DNA of 64,000 bases from Haliangium sp050303215 (GTDB lineage Bacteria; Myxococcota_A; Polyangia; Haliangiales; Haliangiaceae), in contig NZ_JBNLBH010000006.1 of assembly GCF_050303215.1 (NCBI RefSeq), positions 1 to 64,000 of the forward strand, written 5' to 3'. Every line of letters starts with the position of its first letter. Position 1 is the stretch's first letter. The notes under the pieces are model-generated. The model was not told the origin of the DNA. It made no database searches and saw only the letters and a program-made list of their open reading frames with translations. Below, in pieces: positions 37,467-51,093 of the stretch. The position numbers and the translations under genes are program-made.

Positions 37467-38330
37467 ATGAGGCTCATCGCCTGGGGGGAGTCGGATCCGG
37501 GCCAGACGCGCTCCCATAACGAGGATAGCTTCCTCGTCGCCGAGTCCCTCGGCCTGTTCGCGGTGGCCGATGGGCTGGGTGGTCACCGCGGCGGTGAGAC
37601 CGCGAGCAGGATGGCCACGGAGGTGCTGGCACGGACGGTCGCGGCCTCGATCGACGACTTGGCCGAGGCGGCGACTCAGTTCGAGCAGACGCGGCAGCGG
37701 TCGGGACGGGTGCTCGAGGACGTGACGCCGATGGAGCACCGCGCGGGCTGGCGTGAGCGGCTGGGCCGGGCGCCGACCGCGCCGCTGGGGGTGCCGGTGA
37801 TCGATGCGCCCGCGATCGCAGTACTGCGGGCCGGGGCCCAGCAGGCGGGTCGCGAGATCTATGAGGCCGCGCGCGCCGATCCGGGCCTGAGTGGGATGGG
37901 CACGACGCTGACGGCCATGCTGTACCACGATGGGGTGATGCACGTGATCCACGCCGGTGATAGCCGGGCGTACCTGCTGCGGGAGCAGGCGCTACGCCAG
38001 CTCACCGAGGATCATTCGTGGATCGCCGAGCAGGTGCGCTCGGGCCGCATGAGCGAAGGCGAGGCGATGAGCTCAGGGCTGCGCAATGTGATCACTCGTT
38101 CGGTGGGCTTCGATCATGAGGTCGAGCTGGACACCTTCGAGGTCACGGTCGCAGCCGGTGATCGGTTCCTGCTGTGCTCGGACGGGCTGACCAATCATGT
38201 GGGCGATGAGGAGCTGCAGGCGATGCTGAGCGCCAATGAGACCGCCGAGGTGCCGGGGGCGCTCATCGCTCTGGCCAATCAACGCGGGGGCGAGGACAAC
38301 ATCACGGTGGTGGTGGTGCAGGCGCAGTAG
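37467..38330 (+). CDS. PP2C-type Ser/Thr protein phosphatase
   Basis: 287 residues from the ATG at 37467 with GTGAGGAC upstream as ribosome site. PP2C motifs: GQTRSHNEDSFL, FAVADGLGGHRGGE, GMGTTLTAMLY, HVIHAGDSRAYLLRE, RFLLCSDGLTNHVGDEEL and GGEDNITVVVV. An insertion of about 30 residues (TPMEHRAGWRERLGRAPTA) lies between the second and third motifs. It is 33 bases downstream of spoVR and on the same strand, so it may be the phosphatase partner of PrkA. Its 3' end overlaps the convergent permease gene by 29 bases. Its codon use is less GC-extreme than the upstream operon. Confidence 0.93.
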   Translation: MRLIAWGESDPGQTRSHNEDSFLVAESLGLFAVADGLGGHRGGETASRMATEVLARTVAASIDDLAEAATQFEQTRQRSGRVLEDVTPMEHRAGWRERLGRAPTAPLGVPVIDAPAIAVLRAGAQQAGREIYEAARADPGLSGMGTTLTAMLYHDGVMHVIHAGDSRAYLLREQALRQLTEDHSWIAEQVRSGRMSEGEAMSSGLRNVITRSVGFDHEVELDTFEVTVAAGDRFLLCSDGLTNHVGDEELQAMLSANETAEVPGALIALANQRGGEDNITVVVVQAQ

Positions 38331-39609
38331 CGCGCCCGGGGCCGGGCCGTAGGCGCGCGATGGGGGCCAGGAGGGCGAGGAAGAGCGCCGATAGGAGCAC
38401 GGCTCCGGCGAAGACGGGGGGGTAGCCGAATACGTCGGCGAGCACGCCGGCGGTCCAGCCGGCGGCCTGTTTGCCAAATACTTCGATGGTCGCGAAGAGG
38501 GTGTAGTGGGTGGCGCCGATGTCTCGGTCGACCTGGGCCATCATGTAGGCGAACATGGCGGTGGTGAGGGCGCCGCCGAAGAAGTGCTCGCTCACGGTGA
38601 CGGCGATGACGCCGGCGGCGGTGGGGTCGATGAGGCTGAGCCAGAGCTCGCCGGCGACGGGTATGACACGCATGGCGGCGGTGAGGGCGACGGCCCGGAG
38701 CAGGTCGGTGCGGCTGGCCAGGATGCCGCCGGCAGCAGAGCCGGCCAGGGACGCGACCATGCCGTAGGTGCCAACCCAGAGGCCGATCTGCTGTTTGTCG
38801 AAGCCGTGGTCGACCAGGAAGGGCTTGAATAGGGTGTCGGCCATGGACTCGCCGAGCTTGTAGGTGGCGATGAAGAGGAGTAGCCAGTGGATGCCGGGGG
38901 TGCGCAGGGCGCGGGCGAGGCGGGTGAGGACCTGGCGAAGGGTGTGGGCCTGGGCCGTGGGTGATGCCGTCGGTTCGCGCATGAAGGCGGCCAGGATGGC
39001 GCCGGCCACGGTGATGGCGGCCATGATGGCGAACATGCCGGTCCAGCCGAGGCGGGCGGCGGCGACGAGGAGGAGGCCGCCTCCGATGAGCATGCCGGCT
39101 TTGTATCCGACCACCTGGGCGATGTTGCCGTAGCCGAGGTCGCGGGCGGCCAGGACGTCTACGGCGAGGCCGTCGACGGCGATGTCCATGGTGGCCGCGA
39201 AGAGGTTCATGGCCAGGACGAGGGCGAGCAAGGGCAGGAGGGCCGTGAGGGGGGCGCCGGGCGCAGGCTCGAAGAAGGCGGCGGCGGCGCAGGTGATGGC
39301 TAGGGCGAGCTGGAGGGGGAGGATCCAGGCTCTGCGTCGGCCCCATCGGTGGGCATGGCGGCCGCCGCCTCGATCGACGAGAGGGGCCCAGAGGATCTTG
39401 AAGGTCCAGGGGAGCGAGAGGGCCCCGGCGAGGCCGATGGTGGTGAGGGAGACGCCGGCTTCGCGGAGGAATACGGGGAGAGCGCCGACTTGGAAGCCGA
39501 AGGGGAGGCCCTGGACGAGGTAGAGGCCGAAGAGGGTGGCCAGGTGCGCCCAGGGCCGGCCGGGCGGCCCGGCGCCGTCGGCCTGCGCGCTGTTGGCTGG
39601 GGCGGCCAC
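38302..39609 (-). CDS. MFS permease, AmpG-like / acetyl-CoA-transporter-like
   Basis: 435 residues from the ATG at 39609, with about 12 predicted membrane segments. The motif block LYLVQGLPFGFQVGALPVFLREAGVSLTTIGLAG and the following PWTFKILWAPLVDR is characteristic of the AmpG/acetyl-CoA transporter branch of MFS. AmpG proteins import muropeptides for cell-wall recycling. The exact cargo here cannot be fixed. The nearby VanX-type dipeptidase on the same strand is compatible with a wall-recycling theme. The 3' end overlaps the PP2C gene tail by 29 bases. Confidence 0.85.
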   Translation of the reverse strand: MAAPANSAQADGAGPPGRPWAHLATLFGLYLVQGLPFGFQVGALPVFLREAGVSLTTIGLAGALSLPWTFKILWAPLVDRGGGRHAHRWGRRRAWILPLQLALAITCAAAAFFEPAPGAPLTALLPLLALVLAMNLFAATMDIAVDGLAVDVLAARDLGYGNIAQVVGYKAGMLIGGGLLLVAAARLGWTGMFAIMAAITVAGAILAAFMREPTASPTAQAHTLRQVLTRLARALRTPGIHWLLLFIATYKLGESMADTLFKPFLVDHGFDKQQIGLWVGTYGMVASLAGSAAGGILASRTDLLRAVALTAAMRVIPVAGELWLSLIDPTAAGVIAVTVSEHFFGGALTTAMFAYMMAQVDRDIGATHYTLFATIEVFGKQAAGWTAGVLADVFGYPPVFAGAVLLSALFLALLAPIARLRPGPGRATAPAPPPP

Positions 39610-39779
39610 GGCTGGAGCTTAGCTCAAGTGGCGTGGGTCGCGGGTCGTGTTGCTCCGCTCGTGGGGGTCTCGATGCTTGCGGGCGGGGTCGGCCCAGACG
39701 AGCCCACGGCCCTACCGGCGGACGGCTCGCCTGAACGCCTCTCGCCCTCCCCTCTCTGCTTGGCGCCGCTGCTCGGTGA

Positions 39780-40508
39780 TCACGGTACCGGGCGGTAGCG
39801 GCGCCGGGTGTCGCGCTGGGTGGCGCAGTCGAAGTGCCACCACTCGTTGGCCAGCATGCGGAAGCCGGCTCGCAGCATGAGCTCGCGTAGGACCAGGCGG
39901 TTGGCTACCTGGGCCGGGCTCAAGGTGCCGTCCTGGAGCATGGCGAATTCGCGGTCAGGCCGGGCCCGGGGGCCGAAGAAGTCAAACGGGGTGCCCATGT
40001 CCACGGGGACGCCGTCTCGGGTGGCGAGGGTGAGGTCGATGGCACAGCCGTAGTTGTGAATGGAGCCGCGCTTGGGGTTGGCGACGTAGCCCTGCTGAGG
40101 GGTGCCCGCGACGAGCTTCCACATCTGCCGCTGGACCCAGCGGGGACGGGCACAGTCCCATGCTCGGAGCCTCCACTCGGGGCGGGTGCGCTCGAGCTCG
40201 GCCTGGGCCTTGGCCAGCATCTCGGCGGCGTCTCGCTGCAGATAACAGCGGTCGAGCTCGCCGTAGATGGGACGCCCGAGGAAGTTGTCAGCAGTGGCGT
40301 AGCGAAGATCGACCTGGAGCTCGGACACGACGTCGGCTGCGTCTACGAGGCCGGGGTGCGCGGCCAGGGTGGCGGCTACGTCTGGGCCGCGCTCGGTAGC
40401 GTTGGGCGCGCTCTTGGCCGGCGCGGGCTGGGCGTGCGCGGAGGGCGAGATCGCGACGAGCAGCCAGGCCATGGCCGCCAGGGCAACGCGCGCGCTCAGG
40501 GAGCGCAT
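39780..40508 (-). CDS. Periplasmic D-alanyl-D-alanine dipeptidase (VanX/DdpX-like)
   Basis: 242 residues from the ATG at 40508, with a signal peptide ending PSAHAQ. The M15D motifs are clear: DLRYATADNFLG, the zinc site SIHNYGCAIDLTL (S-x-H-x6-D) and EWWHFD (catalytic Glu and zinc His). These enzymes cleave D-Ala-D-Ala. Being exported, it more likely recycles wall peptides than confers vancomycin resistance. Its ATG overlaps the stop of the pentahaem cytochrome by 13 bases. Confidence 0.9.
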   Translation of the reverse strand: MRSLSARVALAAMAWLLVAISPSAHAQPAPAKSAPNATERGPDVAATLAAHPGLVDAADVVSELQVDLRYATADNFLGRPIYGELDRCYLQRDAAEMLAKAQAELERTRPEWRLRAWDCARPRWVQRQMWKLVAGTPQQGYVANPKRGSIHNYGCAIDLTLATRDGVPVDMGTPFDFFGPRARPDREFAMLQDGTLSPAQVANRLVLRELMLRAGFRMLANEWWHFDCATQRDTRRRYRPVP

Positions 40509-41689
40509 GGGCTCAGCTCCTCGATGGGGGCGCGGCGCTCGTACAGGACCCGGTAGGTGGGCTCGCCGGGGCTGCGCCGGGGGTGCTCGTCGAGCACGTA
40601 GACGTAGCGGGCCTCGATGGCCACGGGCTCGTCGGGCTCGCCGCCGAGATCGGCCACGGGGACGCGGTAACGGCGACGCTCGGCCGGGGCCAGGGTGGAG
40701 TCCCAGGTGGTGCGCTTGCCACCGCTAGGGTCGGGCTCGAAGCGACGGCCCAGGAAGGCCTCGAAGAGGTGCTCGGGGGCCGTGGAGCGCCACACCCGCA
40801 CGACTAGGTGGCGATGGATGTCGCCGGTGGGGACGTTGTGGCCGGCACCCCGGTTTTCGACCGTGACGACGATAACCTGGTCGTCGCGGCACACCGACGT
40901 GGCCAGCGCGCGCTCGAGCATGGCCGGCTCGTGGGCGCCTTGGTAGGCGTGGCCGGCCTCGCCGCGAGCGTGACAGGTGCGGCAGTCGCGAGCCTCGGCC
41001 GGCCCGGTGGCCTCGGCCGGCCAGGGGACCTTGCCGGCCCGGCGCGCGGCCAGGAATTGGCTCACGGTGGCCTGCATGGGGAAGTCGGTCGAGCGCTCGG
41101 CGTGGCCGTCGAGGGCGAAGACGGGGAAGCTGAATTGGTGGCAGTCGGCGCAGAAGCTGGGGCCGCCGAAGTCGGCGGCTACCTGGGTGTCGTGGGGGGA
41201 GTCGGGGTGATGGCTGCGGGCCAGGATGCGGCCGGCGCGGACGTGGCAGGCGGCGCAACTCACGCCCTGCTCGGCCAGCGCGCCGCCATCGGCCTCGGCC
41301 TCGACTTCGTCTACCTGGGGCGCGAGCGGGGCGTGGCAGTGCACGCACCAGCGCCGCGGCTTGCGCCGATACTCGCTCTGGAAGATGCCGTTGGTCCAGG
41401 CCAGGGCGTGACGGCTCTGAGCCCAGTCGCGGTGCTGGGCCTCGTGGCAGTCGCTGCACGCCTGCGCGGATAGCAGCGCGGAATCGCGGGTGCCCGGCTC
41501 GATGGCCGCCAGCCCGCCGGGGCCGCGTACCTGCCAGACCGGCGCAGCACCGTCGCCGCTAGCCGACCCGGCGCTGGTCCCGCTCACCGGCGTCGGCTGG
41601 CCCGGGCCGGTGCACGCAACCGCCGCCAACGCCGACAGCGCCCACCACAGCCGGCGCGGGGCGCGGGCTTGGGTGGGATGGGTGCTCAC
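40496..41689 (-). CDS. Pentahaem c-type cytochrome lipoprotein
   Basis: 397 residues from the ATG at 41689. A lipobox (LAAVACT) anchors it. Five CxxCH motifs are present: CSDCH, CVHCH, CAACH, CADCH and CRTCH, with additional His for axial ligation. The last 150 residues (GHNVPTGDIHRHLVVRV, and a beta-rich YRVPVADLGGEPDEP) lack haem sites and look like a beta-sandwich. This layout occurs in cytochrome c554-like multihaem proteins of Deltaproteobacteria; the redox partner is unknown. It overlaps the upstream gene by 4 bases and the downstream dipeptidase by 13. Confidence 0.88.
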   Translation of the reverse strand: MSTHPTQARAPRRLWWALSALAAVACTGPGQPTPVSGTSAGSASGDGAAPVWQVRGPGGLAAIEPGTRDSALLSAQACSDCHEAQHRDWAQSRHALAWTNGIFQSEYRRKPRRWCVHCHAPLAPQVDEVEAEADGGALAEQGVSCAACHVRAGRILARSHHPDSPHDTQVAADFGGPSFCADCHQFSFPVFALDGHAERSTDFPMQATVSQFLAARRAGKVPWPAEATGPAEARDCRTCHARGEAGHAYQGAHEPAMLERALATSVCRDDQVIVVTVENRGAGHNVPTGDIHRHLVVRVWRSTAPEHLFEAFLGRRFEPDPSGGKRTTWDSTLAPAERRRYRVPVADLGGEPDEPVAIEARYVYVLDEHPRRSPGEPTYRVLYERRAPIEELSPCAP

Positions 41690-43119
41690 TGGGCGCTTGC
41701 GACCGCGGGCCGGCTGAGGTCCATGACGCGACCCTCGAAGAGGACTGCGCGCCCGGAATCGATCACGGCGGTCTCACCGTCGATGGCCCAGGTGAAGGCG
41801 CTGGCGTAGGTGGGCCCGAGCACCAGCGCCAAACGGCCGTCATCGCCGTAGACCAGGACCTGGACCTCGGCGGCCGTGGAGTCGCCGTCACGCATCTCGA
41901 CCGTGCCGCAGCGAACCACCAAGAGCGCCCGCAGCACTTCCTTGCGCTCGGCCAGGTTCTCCTTGAGTGCCCAGGTGTAGATCCGGCCGCTCGAGCTGTC
42001 GCAGCCGGGTAGCTCGGCGCCGAGGGCCCGCTCCAACGACTGCTCGCGCTTGACCTCGAATGCCCCGATCTGGTCGGTCCGGAACACCGCCAGGGAGTTG
42101 ATCACCGGTAGCACTGCCCCGTCCCCGTACTCGTCGGACACGGACTGCTCCAGCCAGGGAATGTATACCCCGTCGACGCTCGGAACCGGCCGCTTGTCCC
42201 GGGCCACGAACTTGACCGGGCGCAGCTTGTTCGGGTCCGCAACCACTCGCTCGGCGACGGCCAGAGCGGCGCCGGCTCGCTTGACCATGACCGGGTCCCG
42301 CTTGACCCAAGCCAGGTTGGTGCGAAGGCGGCACACGCTCGTGAGGCTGCCCGCGTCCTTGCACGCATACCACATGTCGAGGTCGTTGGAGTTGTCGCTG
42401 TCGTCGCCGACCTCCGTGACCTGGTAGCCGGGCAGGAGCGGCAGCTCCTGGGAGGCCTTGCGCTTGAACTGCCGGGACGTGCGCAGGCGCTCGGCCTTCC
42501 ACGCCAAGGTCTTCTGCAGCTTGGACTTCTCGTAGGCGGGGTTCTCGCGGGTGGTCGCGGTGACGAAGATGCGCACGTCCGAGATGCACAGGTCGGTGTA
42601 CCTGGTGCCTTCGTACACGGAGTCGAACTGCATCTCGATGGCCTCGAGCGGGCCGACCGGCTGAGACACGACGACCTCCTGCCAGCCCATGCGATCTTCG
42701 AGCGTCACCTTGCTGGTGAGCCCGCCGGGCAGGAGCTTGATCGTGACCTGGCGCGGACGGGCGTTGGCCGCGAACAGGCGCTTGCTCTTCTGGTAGCCGG
42801 CGCGGATCGACAACCGAACCCGGGTCGCCTGCTTCATCTCGGTGACGTGAAAGCGCAGCCACTCGCCGGCGCCGCTGCCGTCGTCGCCCTCGGTCCAGGC
42901 GGTCTTGGGGTCCTCGTCAGCCGCGTAGAGGGGGTGGTAGTTCTCCTGGAATCGGTTCCAGTCGGTCCACAGGAACGAACTGGCCTCCACCGGGTGCGGG
43001 TGCAGGCGGCGCTCGACCGCGCTGGCGCCGGCGCGGGCGTCAGCGTCGACGTCGGCGCCGGCCACGGCCGGTACCAGGGCCAGGAGCAAGGTCAGAGACA
43101 GGGACAGGAGGAGCCGCAT
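41686..43119 (-). CDS. Secreted protein with NADase-type glycan-binding (F5/8C-like) domain
   Basis: 477 residues from the ATG at 43119 (MRLLLSLSLTLLLALVPAVAG signal peptide). Residues about 35-190 form a discoidin-like domain (YAADEDPKTAWTEGDDGSGAGEWLRFHV, MGWQEVVVSQPVGPLEAIEMQFDSVYEGTRYTDLCISDVRIF), the pattern of the NADase-type glycan-binding domain. The rest, alpha/beta with several Cys, is of unknown function and includes QVLVYGDDGRLALVLG. An earlier in-frame ATG at 43134 lacks a better ribosome site. The stop overlaps the cytochrome start (ATGA). Likely role: periplasmic or surface glycan contact. Confidence 0.75.
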   Translation of the reverse strand: MRLLLSLSLTLLLALVPAVAGADVDADARAGASAVERRLHPHPVEASSFLWTDWNRFQENYHPLYAADEDPKTAWTEGDDGSGAGEWLRFHVTEMKQATRVRLSIRAGYQKSKRLFAANARPRQVTIKLLPGGLTSKVTLEDRMGWQEVVVSQPVGPLEAIEMQFDSVYEGTRYTDLCISDVRIFVTATTRENPAYEKSKLQKTLAWKAERLRTSRQFKRKASQELPLLPGYQVTEVGDDSDNSNDLDMWYACKDAGSLTSVCRLRTNLAWVKRDPVMVKRAGAALAVAERVVADPNKLRPVKFVARDKRPVPSVDGVYIPWLEQSVSDEYGDGAVLPVINSLAVFRTDQIGAFEVKREQSLERALGAELPGCDSSSGRIYTWALKENLAERKEVLRALLVVRCGTVEMRDGDSTAAEVQVLVYGDDGRLALVLGPTYASAFTWAIDGETAVIDSGRAVLFEGRVMDLSRPAVASAQ

Positions 43120-43218
43120 GCGGCGATGATACACCTTCAGTCGCCGTTGTCTCCCCCCAACTCCGCACCGGCGCGGGGGCCGGGCTCGCGGCCCCGCCGG
43201 CCGGCTGCGCGGCGCCGG

Positions 43219-43515
<297 letters not shown>

Positions 43516-43540
43516 GAGGTCTCCGGGCCGGGGCGCCCGC

Positions 43541-45247
<1,707 letters not shown>

Positions 45248-45293
45248 GCGGCGCCAGCGTACCGCATCGCAGCCGGCTGTCGATGTGGCCCCG

Positions 45294-46721
45294 TCAACTT
45301 TTCGCGCCCGCCGCCGGTCGCCGCAATATCGCCGCGAAGAAGCCGTCCATGTCGTGCTCTGTCACGGCCTCCTGCCCCGCTCCCGCACGGTTGACGGGTC
45401 CGGCCGGGTCCACCTCCAGGTAGCGACCGTGCTCGCCGGTGAGCCGGTCCAGGTCGGCCTCGCCCCACTGGGCCGCAGCCCAGGTCTTCACCGGCACCCG
45501 CTCGAGATCGGGGTGACGCTCGCACAGGGTGTCGATCACGCCCTGGTTCTCGGCCCGCAGCAGGGTGCAGGTGGCGTAGATCAGGGCTCCGCCCGGCCCC
45601 AGCAGGGACAGGGCCCGCTCGCACAGGGCGAGCTGCTGGGCCGGGTAGGCCGCGACCTGGTCCGGGGTCAGACGCCAGCGCAGCTCGGGGTGACGGCGCA
45701 GCGTGCCCAGGCCCGAGCAGGGCGCGTCCACCAGCACCCGGGTCGCCGTGCCCTCGAGTCGGGTGAGGGCCTGGGGCCAGCTCCCGTCCCGGGCCAGGGC
45801 CACGGTCTGCAGGTTGTTGGCCCCGGCCCGGCGCGCGCGCCGGCGCAGCTCGACCAGCTTGCGGGCGTCTACGTCGCAGGCCATCACCCGGCCGCGGTTG
45901 CCCAGCAGCGCGGCCAGGCCCAGGCTCTTGCCACCCGCGCCGGCGCAGTAGTCGACCACCACCGCTCGCGCCGGTGGCGCCACCAGCGCGGTCACGAGTT
46001 GGCTGCCCTCGTCCTGGACCTCGAATGCGCCCTGCTTGAAGGCGGGCGTGGCGAACAGCGACCCGCGCCCCTGCGCCTCCACCCGTAGCCCGGCGTCGGC
46101 GTAGCGGGCCGGGCGGGTCTGGATCCCGGCCTCGGCCAGCCATCGGGCCAGGTCGTCGCGGCTGGTGGCGAGGGTGTTGGCCCGCAGCATCGCCGGTGCC
46201 CGCCCGCACAGGGCCCGCCCCAAGGCCTCAGCGCGATCGCCGTGATCGGTGCGCAGCGCCGCCGCCAACCAGTCCGGCAGCGAGCAGGTGAGCGCCAGGC
46301 GCCGAACCGGGTCACGCTCGCGTGCCAGTCGGGTGTCGATATCGCGAACGAGCGCCCAGTCGACCTCGGGCCAGCGGCGGCGGGCCTGGTCGAGGTCGAA
46401 CCCGGCCTCCACGACCAGGTACGCCATGACTCGCTGTCGATCCGGTGGTGCGGCCGCGCCGCCCACCGCAACCCCCGCCGCCGACAGCGCGGCGTCGAGG
46501 CGGCGCAGGTGTCGAATCAGGCCGTACACGAGCTCGGACACCACCGCTCGCTCGGCCGGCCCCAGCCCGGCCCGCTTGCGCAAAAACCCGCGCATGCCGT
46601 CACGGGCAAAACTCCAGTCGATGCGCGTGCGCTGCCACGCGTCCAGCACCGCCGCCTGTAACCCGCCGTCGTCGGCGACGCGGTGCATCAGGCGAATACG
46701 CTCGGATTTCTCCTGTTCCAT
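45294..46721 (-). CDS. rsmB: RsmB-like 16S rRNA cytosine-C5 methyltransferase
   Basis: 475 residues from the ATG at 46721. The N-terminal NusB-like helical domain is followed by the catalytic Rossmann domain: CAGAGGKSLGLAALLGN (SAM motif I), DAPCSGLGTLRRHPE (motif IV Cys) and IYATCTLLRAENQ (motif VI Cys). The order and length match the RsmB/RsmF family, which methylates 16S rRNA cytosine. Assignment to RsmB rather than RsmF rests on the NusB-like start. It is divergent from gdhA, 205 bp away. Confidence 0.9.
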   Translation of the reverse strand: MEQEKSERIRLMHRVADDGGLQAAVLDAWQRTRIDWSFARDGMRGFLRKRAGLGPAERAVVSELVYGLIRHLRRLDAALSAAGVAVGGAAAPPDRQRVMAYLVVEAGFDLDQARRRWPEVDWALVRDIDTRLARERDPVRRLALTCSLPDWLAAALRTDHGDRAEALGRALCGRAPAMLRANTLATSRDDLARWLAEAGIQTRPARYADAGLRVEAQGRGSLFATPAFKQGAFEVQDEGSQLVTALVAPPARAVVVDYCAGAGGKSLGLAALLGNRGRVMACDVDARKLVELRRRARRAGANNLQTVALARDGSWPQALTRLEGTATRVLVDAPCSGLGTLRRHPELRWRLTPDQVAAYPAQQLALCERALSLLGPGGALIYATCTLLRAENQGVIDTLCERHPDLERVPVKTWAAAQWGEADLDRLTGEHGRYLEVDPAGPVNRAGAGQEAVTEHDMDGFFAAILRRPAAGAKS

Positions 46722-46926
46722 CGTTGTCGGTCGCTCACAATAGGTGTATGGCTTGCGCGCGAAGACCAGCACGCGCGGCGAACCCGCATCGTGGCAGAGC
46801 GACCATCGACTCCGCCACCCCGCGGAGCCGATCATCGACCGAGCCCACGCTCCGTCACCGCGCTCGCGAAGCCGCCCTCGACGTCCCTCCCCGCAGCGAC
46901 TCATCCGTGCAACAACGAGACTCCTC

Positions 46927-48280
<1,354 letters not shown>

Positions 48281-48282
<2 letters not shown>

Positions 48283-48374
48283 GCTGACCTGGCCCTGAGC
48301 TGACCCGGCCCTGAGCTGACCTGGCCCTGAGCTGACCCGGCCGTGCGCTGACCCGGCCCTGCGCTGACCCGGCT
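48281..48374. repeat. 16-bp tandem repeat (6 copies) at the end of gdhA
   Basis: GAGCTGACCTGGCCCT repeats at 48281, 48297, 48313, 48329, 48345 and 48361, with few substitutions (CTGACCCGGCC variants). The gdhA TGA stop lies in the first copy (48280-48282). The unit is not a multiple of 3, so no reading frame runs through it. It could form slipped structures or bind a protein at the transcript end. Confidence 0.8.
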
Positions 48375-48450
48375 CGACACACCGGCCACTGGGCTCGGAC
48401 GCCGCCGCGAGCGCTCGTGTATGATAAGGCCTACCCCTGGAGCCTGTGTC

Positions 48451-49500
<1,050 letters not shown>

Positions 49501-49698
49501 GCCGCGCCGGGCCGCACCAGCCGGGCTGCCCGCCGGCGCCCGTGGCTGTCGCGCCAGTGTCGAAGATCCCGACAGCGCTGTGGGCGTGCTCCACACGGGC
49601 TCGCGCCGGGAGCGCGCCGTTGCGGACACTTGCCGGCTGGCACCGGGCTTGCTGTGAGAGTGGGCAGCACCGCCCGTCACCAGCCCGAGGATACGACC

Positions 49699-50490
49699 AT
49701 GCACACCACCTCCACGCTCCGCCTGCTCACCCCGCTCCTGTTCACCGCCACCCTGCCCCTGACCATGGGCGCCCAGGGCGACGGCTGCGCCGCCAACTCG
49801 CAGTCGCCCGTGCCCGACGTCGAGGGCGAGTGGGCCATCACCTACGACGACCAGCTCGACGTGACCATCACTATCGGCGGCGCCACCTACAACGAGACCC
49901 TCGGCGCCGAGGGCGGCGTGGTCACCATCGAGCACGAGGGCCAGCCCCTGAGCTTCGACCTCGACTGCGACCGGCCCGAGGTCCTGTGCCCGAGCGAGTC
50001 GTGGCCCGAGTCGGTGTCGATCACCCAGCCCAACCCCAACTTCCCCCACCGCATGCACGTGGTCCTGCCCGAGCAGCGCTGCGTGGGCACGCTGGTCGCG
50101 CCCGACCCGGCCGAGTGCGGCCCGGGCACCCTCAACGAGGACTGCGACCAGGTCTGCGACGGCACCATCGAGGTCCGCGAGGCCATCCGCTTCGGCTCCA
50201 TCGGCGAGCGCGGCGACAGCTTCCGCCTGTTCCTGGGCGGCGGCATCGCCAGCAACGGCATCAACTGCGCCCTGCTGGGCTGGTCCGTGGCCGACGCCGC
50301 CCTCGACACCCGCGGCGAACCGGCCGCCGAAGACTACACCGCCACCTCGATGAGCGCCGGGTTGGTCACCGTGGCCTACGCCGGTGGCTGCCTGTGGGCC
50401 GGCGATCCCAACATGGACGGCGAGCTCGAAGCCCTGGTCCTGGGCGCCGGCGTGAGCTTCTCCACCGGCTTCACCGGCGAGCGGCTGTAG
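49699..50490 (+). CDS. Secreted Cys-rich protein of unknown function
   Basis: 263 residues from the ATG at 49699 with a signal peptide (STLRLLTPLLFTATLPLTMGA); the GDGC that follows is not a canonical lipobox. The mature part has repeated acidic segments and several Cys pairs (DLDCDRPEVLCP, CGPGTLNEDCDQVCDG), plus a beta-rich core (EWAITYDDQLDVTITIGG). I do not recognise the family. The 198-bp spacer before it contains no clear gene. Confidence 0.6.
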   Translation: MHTTSTLRLLTPLLFTATLPLTMGAQGDGCAANSQSPVPDVEGEWAITYDDQLDVTITIGGATYNETLGAEGGVVTIEHEGQPLSFDLDCDRPEVLCPSESWPESVSITQPNPNFPHRMHVVLPEQRCVGTLVAPDPAECGPGTLNEDCDQVCDGTIEVREAIRFGSIGERGDSFRLFLGGGIASNGINCALLGWSVADAALDTRGEPAAEDYTATSMSAGLVTVAYAGGCLWAGDPNMDGELEALVLGAGVSFSTGFTGERL

Positions 50491-50559
50491 CCCGCGTGTG
50501 CTCGTTGCAGGTGGGATGTCCGACATCCGCCCCTGACGGTGCCTGTCGCGGTCTCGGTC

Positions 50560-50791
50560 GTCGATCCCCTGCTCCGGCTCGTCGATCCCCTGCTCCGGTT
50601 CGTCGATCCCCTGCTCCTTCTCGTCGATCCCCTGCTCGGATTCGTCGATCCCCCCCTCCCCGTTCGTCGATCCCCTGCTCGGATTCGTCGATCCCCTGCT
50701 CGGATTCGTCGATCCCCCCCTCCCCGTTCGTCGATCCCCTGCTTCGAATCGTCGGTCCCCTGCTCCGGATCGTCGATCCCCTGCTCGCGCG
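50560..50791. repeat. 21-bp tandem repeat array, 11 copies
   Basis: A unit GTCGATCCCCTGCTC plus 6 variable bases repeats about 11 times; two copies are 22 bp with a longer C-run. The core GTCGATCCCCTGCTC is the reverse complement of the core of the 63-bp array that follows. Because the unit is a multiple of 3, frames stay open on both strands, but no gene is seen. Confidence 0.85.
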
Positions 50792-50842
50792 ACCGAGTCC
50801 CCCTACCTCCGGGCCATCATCCCCGGTGGGGGGCGCGGTTCC

Positions 50843-51093
50843 GAGCAGGGGATCGACGTCGCGGTGGCGGGGATCCTCGCCGCCGAGCAGGGGACTCGCG
50901 TTCCAAGGCTGGGGACCGCCGTCACGGCACTGGGGATCCTCGCCGCCGAGCAGGGGATTCGGGTTTCGGGGCTGGGGATCGCCGTCACGGCGCTGGGGAT
51001 CCTCGTCGCCGAGCAGGGGACTCGGGTTCCAAGGCTGGGGATCGCCGTCGCGGCGCTGGGGATCCTCGCCGCCGAGCAGGGGACTCAGTCTCC
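50843..51093. repeat. 63-bp tandem repeat array, inverted relative to the 21-bp array
   Basis: Units begin with GAGCAGGGG (ATCGAC or ACTCG) at 50843, 50885, 50948, 51011 and 51074 (last partial). The first spacing is 42 bp and the later three are 63 bp. GAGCAGGGGATCGAC is the reverse complement of the 21-bp array core, so the two arrays form a long imperfect inverted pair separated by about 50 bp. Confidence 0.85.

Noticed and set aside
50560..51093. CRISPR-like array
   Set aside because: Units are contiguous with no unique spacers and there are no cas genes.
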